Below, in pieces: positions 59,743 to 64,000 of a DNA stretch of 64,000 nucleotides. Position numbers and translations under genes: made by a program. Source of the DNA: G965219965 sp965219965 (GTDB lineage: Bacteria > Pseudomonadota > Alphaproteobacteria > RS24). Where the stretch lies: the NCBI GenBank assembly GCA_965219965.1, contig OZ244796.1, positions 1,437,807 through 1,501,806 on the forward strand, given 5' to 3'. How positions within the stretch are numbered: position 1 is the stretch's first letter; each line of letters opens with the position of its first letter. The notes beneath the pieces were generated by a model. The model was not told where the DNA came from. It saw nothing but the letters and a program-made list of their open reading frames with translations, and ran no database searches.

Positions 59743-61684
59743 AATTCGCGCTTTGCTTTGGGCGGGGTTTGGGGCGGCATTGCTTTGCACCCCCGTGGCG
59801 GCGGCAACCGATAGCGCGACCCGCCCACCGCTTAACATTATTCCAAAGCATTTTGTCAAAGTCACACCCTTTGCACGGCGCGGCGGCGAAGCGGAAAAAC
59901 CATCGGCGCGTTTGCCCGAACTTGTGCCGGGCGGGGCGGCTTTGCGAAGGCCCGTGCGTTCAGTCGCCGCCTTGCCGGGCGGGCGCGGGCCAGTGCAAAT
60001 TGGCGCGTTGGGTCATTTGGAAGAAACCGATATTGGCATAGGCACGGGCTTCGGGGTGGATTTATGGCGCGGCAGTCGGATGTCCACCATTGGGCGGCTC
60101 TTGCCGCTTTTGCCAAGCGATTTTGAATTGCCCATGGCACGGCAAATTGCGGTGACGCTTTTAACGTCACCCGCTGCCCCGCCGCCGGGCTTAACCGAAG
60201 GCGACAGCTTTTTTGCTTTGCGCTTGGCACGGCTTTTGGCTTTGGGCGAAATAGAAGCGGTGGTGCAACTGGCCGATATGACCGGCGCGGGCGGGCGCGA
60301 TGCGGGCGTGGCCAAAGTTTTAGCCGAAACACGGCTGGCCATAGGTGATGTGCCGGCGGCATGCAGCACTTTGGGCGCGTTGGGGCGGCTGGAAACCACG
60401 CCGCAACAAGCCGGCTTTGCTATCATATTACGCGCCTATTGCTATGTTAAAGCGGGCGATATGGCCGCCGCCAGCCTGACATTGGATTTGGCCCGCGAAG
60501 CAGAGGTGCAAGACGCGCTGGCACTGGACGCGCTTTTCGCGCTGACAACGCATAGCGCGTTGGTGCGGGATAAGCCTGCGGCGCATCTTTCCGTGATGCA
60601 GGCGGTGCTGTTGGGCGAAGCGGGCGCGGGGCTTTTTGCCGAAGAGGTGGCGCGGGTGCCGATGGTGCTGTTGGCGCAAGCGGCTAAAAACCCTTATCAT
60701 AGCCAAGCGGTGCAACTTTTGCTGGCCGAACGCGCTGTAGCGGCGGGGCGGCTCGCGCCAGATTATTTACACGCGCTGGCGCAAATGGTGGAGCTTTGGG
60801 ACACGCCTGAAACAAATGAAACAAGTGTAGGGGTGACAAAATCCACCGCGCCTTTAGATGTTATTTTACGCGCCCGCCAAATTCGGGTTTTGGACGCACC
60901 CGTTACCGAGCAAGGCCAAATTCTCGCGCTTACGGATATTTTTTCCGCCGCTTTGCAGGACAATTATGGGCGGGCGTGGCCGTTGGCGGTGACGTTGACC
61001 GCGCCCTTATTAACCCGCCTTTCGCCATCGGTGGAAAGCGTGGGCTTTGCGCCCTATGCGGTGCCTGCCTTGGTGCGCTTGGGCGAAATGGAACGCGCAC
61101 AAGCATGGGTGGATATGATGTTGGTGACGCAAAATAATTTGCCCTCCGCCGCTAGCCGTAATTTGCAAGGGCTGATAAGGCTGATGCAACGGGTTAACAC
61201 GGCGCACACTAATGCCGATGCGGCCAATGATAAACGCCGCACCGCTTTGGCGGTGGAAGATGAACAGGCGGTGGAAGGGGTTACGCCTATGGAAGCGATT
61301 TTAATGGGCGCGGTGTTGGAAACGGGGCGGCAAGTGGAGCAAGATTATATTCGTTGTGAAATGACTCTGCTCCCGCTTTTCGGCTATGCTTTGCCAGATT
61401 TTCTGGCGCGGAAAAAACTGACCGATATTAAAGATAAAGGGCTGGCACGCCATATTGATAATATGGATGCCAGCCTTGCGCGGGGGCAGAAAGGCGACGC
61501 GCTGCTGCATGCTTTGCTGGCGATAGGGCGACAAGAAGCGCGGCAAGAAGGGCAGACTCTTTATGATATGGCCGCAATGGGGCGGGTCTTGGATATGTTG
61601 CAACATATTGGGCTGGGCGCACAGGCGCAGGCTTTGGCCAAGCAAATTTTAGTGCGCCAAGCGGCGCATTTGGCGCAAAATTAA
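59726..61684 (+). CDS. Secreted helical-repeat protein of unknown function
   Basis: A 652-residue precursor with signal peptide (IRALLWAGFGAALLCTPVAA, cleaved near ATDS), a Pro/Arg-rich stretch, the conserved-looking GIGTGFGVDLWRGSRMSTI block and then long Ala/Leu-rich helices resembling TPR/SEL-type repeats through most of the protein. There are no catalytic motifs or membrane segments after the signal. Similar large secreted proteins precede xerD in related alphaproteobacteria as I recall; the function is unknown. The ATG at 59726 starts inside the small upstream gene. Confidence 0.75.
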   Translation: MISSNKIRALLWAGFGAALLCTPVAAATDSATRPPLNIIPKHFVKVTPFARRGGEAEKPSARLPELVPGGAALRRPVRSVAALPGGRGPVQIGALGHLEETDIGIGTGFGVDLWRGSRMSTIGRLLPLLPSDFELPMARQIAVTLLTSPAAPPPGLTEGDSFFALRLARLLALGEIEAVVQLADMTGAGGRDAGVAKVLAETRLAIGDVPAACSTLGALGRLETTPQQAGFAIILRAYCYVKAGDMAAASLTLDLAREAEVQDALALDALFALTTHSALVRDKPAAHLSVMQAVLLGEAGAGLFAEEVARVPMVLLAQAAKNPYHSQAVQLLLAERAVAAGRLAPDYLHALAQMVELWDTPETNETSVGVTKSTAPLDVILRARQIRVLDAPVTEQGQILALTDIFSAALQDNYGRAWPLAVTLTAPLLTRLSPSVESVGFAPYAVPALVRLGEMERAQAWVDMMLVTQNNLPSAASRNLQGLIRLMQRVNTAHTNADAANDKRRTALAVEDEQAVEGVTPMEAILMGAVLETGRQVEQDYIRCEMTLLPLFGYALPDFLARKKLTDIKDKGLARHIDNMDASLARGQKGDALLHALLAIGRQEARQEGQTLYDMAAMGRVLDMLQHIGLGAQAQALAKQILVRQAAHLAQN

Positions 61685-61710
61685 AAACGTGCGGGGCATT
61701 AAGGGACGCG

Positions 61711-62640
61711 ATGGAGCATTTACAAGAAGCCTTTTTAGAAACGCTGGTCGCCGAGCAAGGCGCGAGCGTGAATACGGTGGCCGCCTATAAAAGCGATTTA
61801 AGCCGCTATGGCGCGTGGCTGGCCAAGCAAAAGCTGGATTTTCTCACCGCGCAAAAAACCGATTTGGCCGATTTTATGACCGCGCTTTATGCCGAAGGCT
61901 TGGCGGCGCGTTCTACGGCGCGGCTGTTTTCGGCAGTGAAAAAATTTCACGGGTTTCTCATTTCAGAAAATTTACGCGCCGATGACCCGTCTGAAGATTT
62001 GCAACGCCCGAAAGTCAGCCGCCCCTTGCCGAAATATCTTTCAGAAGAAGATGTCACCAAACTTTTGCAAACCGCTTATGATATGGACGACAAAACCCCC
62101 GCCGCCCAAAAAACAAAATTGCGTATGGTGTGCTTGCTGGAAGTTTTATATGCCACTGGTTTGCGCGTTTCAGAATTGGTTAGCCTGCGGCGGCAAAATG
62201 TGAACCCGCATCGCCAAAGTCTTATTGTTAAGGGCAAGGGCGGGCGCGACCGCATGGTGCCATTTAATGAAGCGGCGCAACAGGCACTGATGAATTGGAT
62301 ACGGGTGCGGGACGCAGATGAAAATGATGCGGCTTCGGCATTTTTATTTCCATCACGCGGGCGGGCGGGCTATATGACGCGCCAGCGTTTTGCTCAGCAC
62401 TTAGATGCGCTGGCGCAAGCGGCGGGTTTGACGTGTAAAATAACGCCGCATATTGTCCGCCACGCTTTTGCCACGCATTTGCTGGCGCATGGCGCGGATT
62501 TACGCAGCGTTCAGCAAATGCTCGGCCATGCCGATATTTCCACCACGCAAGTCTATACCCATATTTTGCAATCTCAGCAGACCGCCCTTGTTTCCCGCGC
62601 CCACCCGCTTGCCAAACCGCCAAAAGAACCCATAGAATAA
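61711..62640 (+). CDS. xerD: Tyrosine recombinase XerD
   Basis: Partner of XerC at dif. The 309-residue protein has the N-terminal core-binding domain (LVAEQGASVNTVAAYKSDLSRY split by normal residues) and the catalytic residues R in ATGLRVSELVSL, K in VKGKGGRDRMVPF, H/R in TPHIVRHAFATHLL, H in LGHADIS and Tyr in TTQVYTHI. The RPLPKYLSEEDV segment is typical of XerD. It precedes accA, a common alphaproteobacterial order. Confidence 0.95.
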   Translation: MEHLQEAFLETLVAEQGASVNTVAAYKSDLSRYGAWLAKQKLDFLTAQKTDLADFMTALYAEGLAARSTARLFSAVKKFHGFLISENLRADDPSEDLQRPKVSRPLPKYLSEEDVTKLLQTAYDMDDKTPAAQKTKLRMVCLLEVLYATGLRVSELVSLRRQNVNPHRQSLIVKGKGGRDRMVPFNEAAQQALMNWIRVRDADENDAASAFLFPSRGRAGYMTRQRFAQHLDALAQAAGLTCKITPHIVRHAFATHLLAHGADLRSVQQMLGHADISTTQVYTHILQSQQTALVSRAHPLAKPPKEPIE

Positions 62641-62693
62641 TTTCCCCGACCCGCAAAACTCATATATAAAGCTAGAATGAATAGAGGATGAGC

Positions 62694-63656
62694 ATGGCCT
62701 ATCTTGATTTTGAAAAACCCATTGCCGAGCTTGAAGGTAAAATTCAAGAGCTGCGGGCGATGTCGCAAAGCGACACGGATAAGGGTGTCAATGTTTTGGA
62801 AGAAGTCGCAAGGCTGGAAGAAAAAGTGGCCGAAAGGCTGGAGCGGATTTATGCCAAGCTGGACCCATGGCAGAAAACGCAAGTCGCTCGCCATCCGTCT
62901 CGCCCGCATTTTAGCGATTATGTGGACGCGCTGGTGGAGGATTTTATTCCACTGGCGGGCGATAGAGCTTTTTCTGAAGACCACGCCATTATTGCTGGGC
63001 TGGGGCGGTGGCAAGGCAGGCGCGTCGCCATTATGGGACATGAAAAAGGCAATAGCACGCAAAGCCGTGTGAAACATAATTTTGGCATGGCGCGACCAGA
63101 AGGCTATCGCAAAGCCATTCGGGTGATGACGCTGGCCGACCGATTTGATTTGCCGCTTGTGACGCTGGTGGATACATCGGGTGCGTATCCGGGCATTGGC
63201 GCGGAAGAGCGCGGCCAAGCCGAAGCCATTGCACGCTGCACAGATAAATGTTTGCAATTAGGCGTGCCATTTGTTTCGGTGGTGGTCGGCGAAGGCGGCT
63301 CAGGCGGGGCGTTGGCATTGGCCACGGCGAACCGCATTTTAATGTTGGAACACGCCATTTATGCGGTCGCATCGCCAGAAGCGTGTGCGTCTATTTTATG
63401 GCGGTCACGTGACAAGGCCGAAGACGCCGCTTCGGCACTGAAAGTCACCTCAGCGCATTTGAAAGAATTGGGCGTGATTGACCGTATTCTGCCCGAACCT
63501 GTGGGCGGCGCACACCGCGAGCGCGAGAAAATGATTCAAATGGTCGGCGATGCGGTGAGCAAAGAGCTGGCCGAATTAAGCGCACTCAGCGCCGATGAGC
63601 TGCGCCAAAAGCGGCGGCAAAAATTCCTCGCAATGGGGCGCGAAGGGCTGGCTTAG
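62694..63656 (+). CDS. accA: Acetyl-CoA carboxylase carboxyltransferase subunit alpha
   Basis: Half of the carboxyltransferase that makes malonyl-CoA for fatty acids. The 320-residue protein starts MAYLDFEKPIAELEGKIQEL and has RHPSRPHFSDYVDAL, GHEKGN, TLVDTSGAYPGIGAEERGQ, VVVGEGGSGGALAL and SPEACASILWR. The ATG at 62694 is preferred over one at 62688 because AGAGG is then 6 nt upstream. Confidence 0.97.
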   Translation: MAYLDFEKPIAELEGKIQELRAMSQSDTDKGVNVLEEVARLEEKVAERLERIYAKLDPWQKTQVARHPSRPHFSDYVDALVEDFIPLAGDRAFSEDHAIIAGLGRWQGRRVAIMGHEKGNSTQSRVKHNFGMARPEGYRKAIRVMTLADRFDLPLVTLVDTSGAYPGIGAEERGQAEAIARCTDKCLQLGVPFVSVVVGEGGSGGALALATANRILMLEHAIYAVASPEACASILWRSRDKAEDAASALKVTSAHLKELGVIDRILPEPVGGAHREREKMIQMVGDAVSKELAELSALSADELRQKRRQKFLAMGREGLA

Positions 63657-63690
63657 GCGTGCGGGCGGCGCGGCGCGGGGGCGGCGCGGG

Positions 63691-64000
63691 TTATTTCGGG
63701 CGGCTGGTGGTGCTGGTTAGCCCGTCAATATGTTCATATAAATCTGGTTTGATAGACGCCCACATCGGGTCAAGCACAAATTCTATGCCCTCCATGCGTG
63801 CCAGCTTGGCGGCGGGGGTAAAATCGCTATCGCCCGAAACAAGCACAATTTTGCTCACCAGTTTTTTATAAGCAAGCGAAGCAATATCAATCCCAATTTT
63901 CATGTCCACGGCTTTCTGCTGGGCGTGAAAAACAAGGTCGTCTTCTACTAAATCTCTGTTTAGATTTCCAGCAATAAACTTTTTCTCTATTTTGGGCTGT
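63691..64000 (-). CDS. NYN-domain (LabA/DUF88) protein, 5' end beyond the window
   Basis: PIN-like nuclease-fold protein. The frame is open to the window end. Visible: VFHAQQKAVDMKIGIDIASL (conserved Asp), VLVSGDSDFTPAAKLARMEG (conserved SGDSDF) and FVLDPM. These match NYN domains, thought to process RNA. Only the C-terminal 102 residues are seen; the start lies outside. An ATG at 63909 is internal. Confidence 0.88.
   Translation of the reverse strand, partial: QPKIEKKFIAGNLNRDLVEDDLVFHAQQKAVDMKIGIDIASLAYKKLVSKIVLVSGDSDFTPAAKLARMEGIEFVLDPMWASIKPDLYEHIDGLTSTTSRPK

Noticed and set aside
1..64000. CRISPR array, prophage or transposon
   Set aside because: No array of regularly spaced direct repeats, no phage structural genes and no transposase were seen; the two Xer recombinases are the chromosomal housekeeping pair.

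Overview
The window is chromosomal DNA of an aerobic alphaproteobacterium. Lineage markers are the priA-atpHAGDC order, the rplU-rpmA-obgE-proBA-nadD-rsfS-rlmH-envC-ctpA-rppH block, the argH-lptM-lysA-ftsEX cluster, chorismate mutase-hisC-tyrA divergent from metXW, the fdxA-carD pair, cobS/cobT and a coq7 ubiquinone gene. It resembles Rhodospirillales-like or marine lineages; I cannot place it more precisely. Genes are packed tightly, with many 1-4 nt stop/start overlaps. I see no rRNA, insertion sequence, prophage or CRISPR array.

Layout. 1-9.8 kb: 3' part of lpdA, a DUF4170 gene, xerC, priA and the F1 ATP synthase operon. 9.8-21.9 kb: a long leftward block from rplU down to rppH, a 2-oxoglutarate-type dioxygenase, purU, and a DNA methyltransferase-HNH gene whose start is cut off by a 20-base G/C tract. 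22-25.7 kb: a TonB receptor, rpmF and a foreign-looking nuclease gene. 25.7-35 kb: p-aminobenzoate genes pabABC, gloB, metXW and the aromatic/histidine genes CM-hisC-tyrA. 35-40 kb: ydcF-like, ftsX, ftsE, lysA, lptM, and argH with two apparent frameshifts. 40-47.5 kb: tlpA-like, etfAB, cobalamin adenosyltransferase, HIG1, gluQ, HNH, coq7, a DedA-DsbB fusion, tRNA-Leu, arsC-like, tusA and a cytochrome c. 47.5-50.5 kb: a tandem structured RNA leader before a small membrane protein, tRNA-Arg overlapping carD, fdxA, a candidate sRNA and rpmB. 50.5-57.4 kb: cobT, cobS, a J-domain gene, bolA, a CNNM/CorC protein, aroB and aroK. 57.4-64 kb: a cobalamin riboswitch with btuB, a small membrane gene, a secreted unknown, xerD, accA and a partial NYN gene.

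Connections. Vitamin B12 recurs: riboswitch-controlled uptake (btuB), aerobic cobaltochelatase (cobST) and adenosylation (pduO). Chorismate is made (aroB, aroK) and used for PABA (pabABC) and for Tyr/Phe (CM, tyrA). Both Xer recombinases are present at separate loci.

Most unusual items: (1) the probably phase-variable methyltransferase-HNH gene, sequenced in the off register; (2) two covarying copies of an unrecognised structured RNA whose helices can pair with the Shine-Dalgarno of the following small gene; (3) a CarD with a histone-H1-like tail whose stop codon lies inside tRNA-Arg; (4) argH with two single-base frameshifts; (5) a single-gene candidate defence nuclease.
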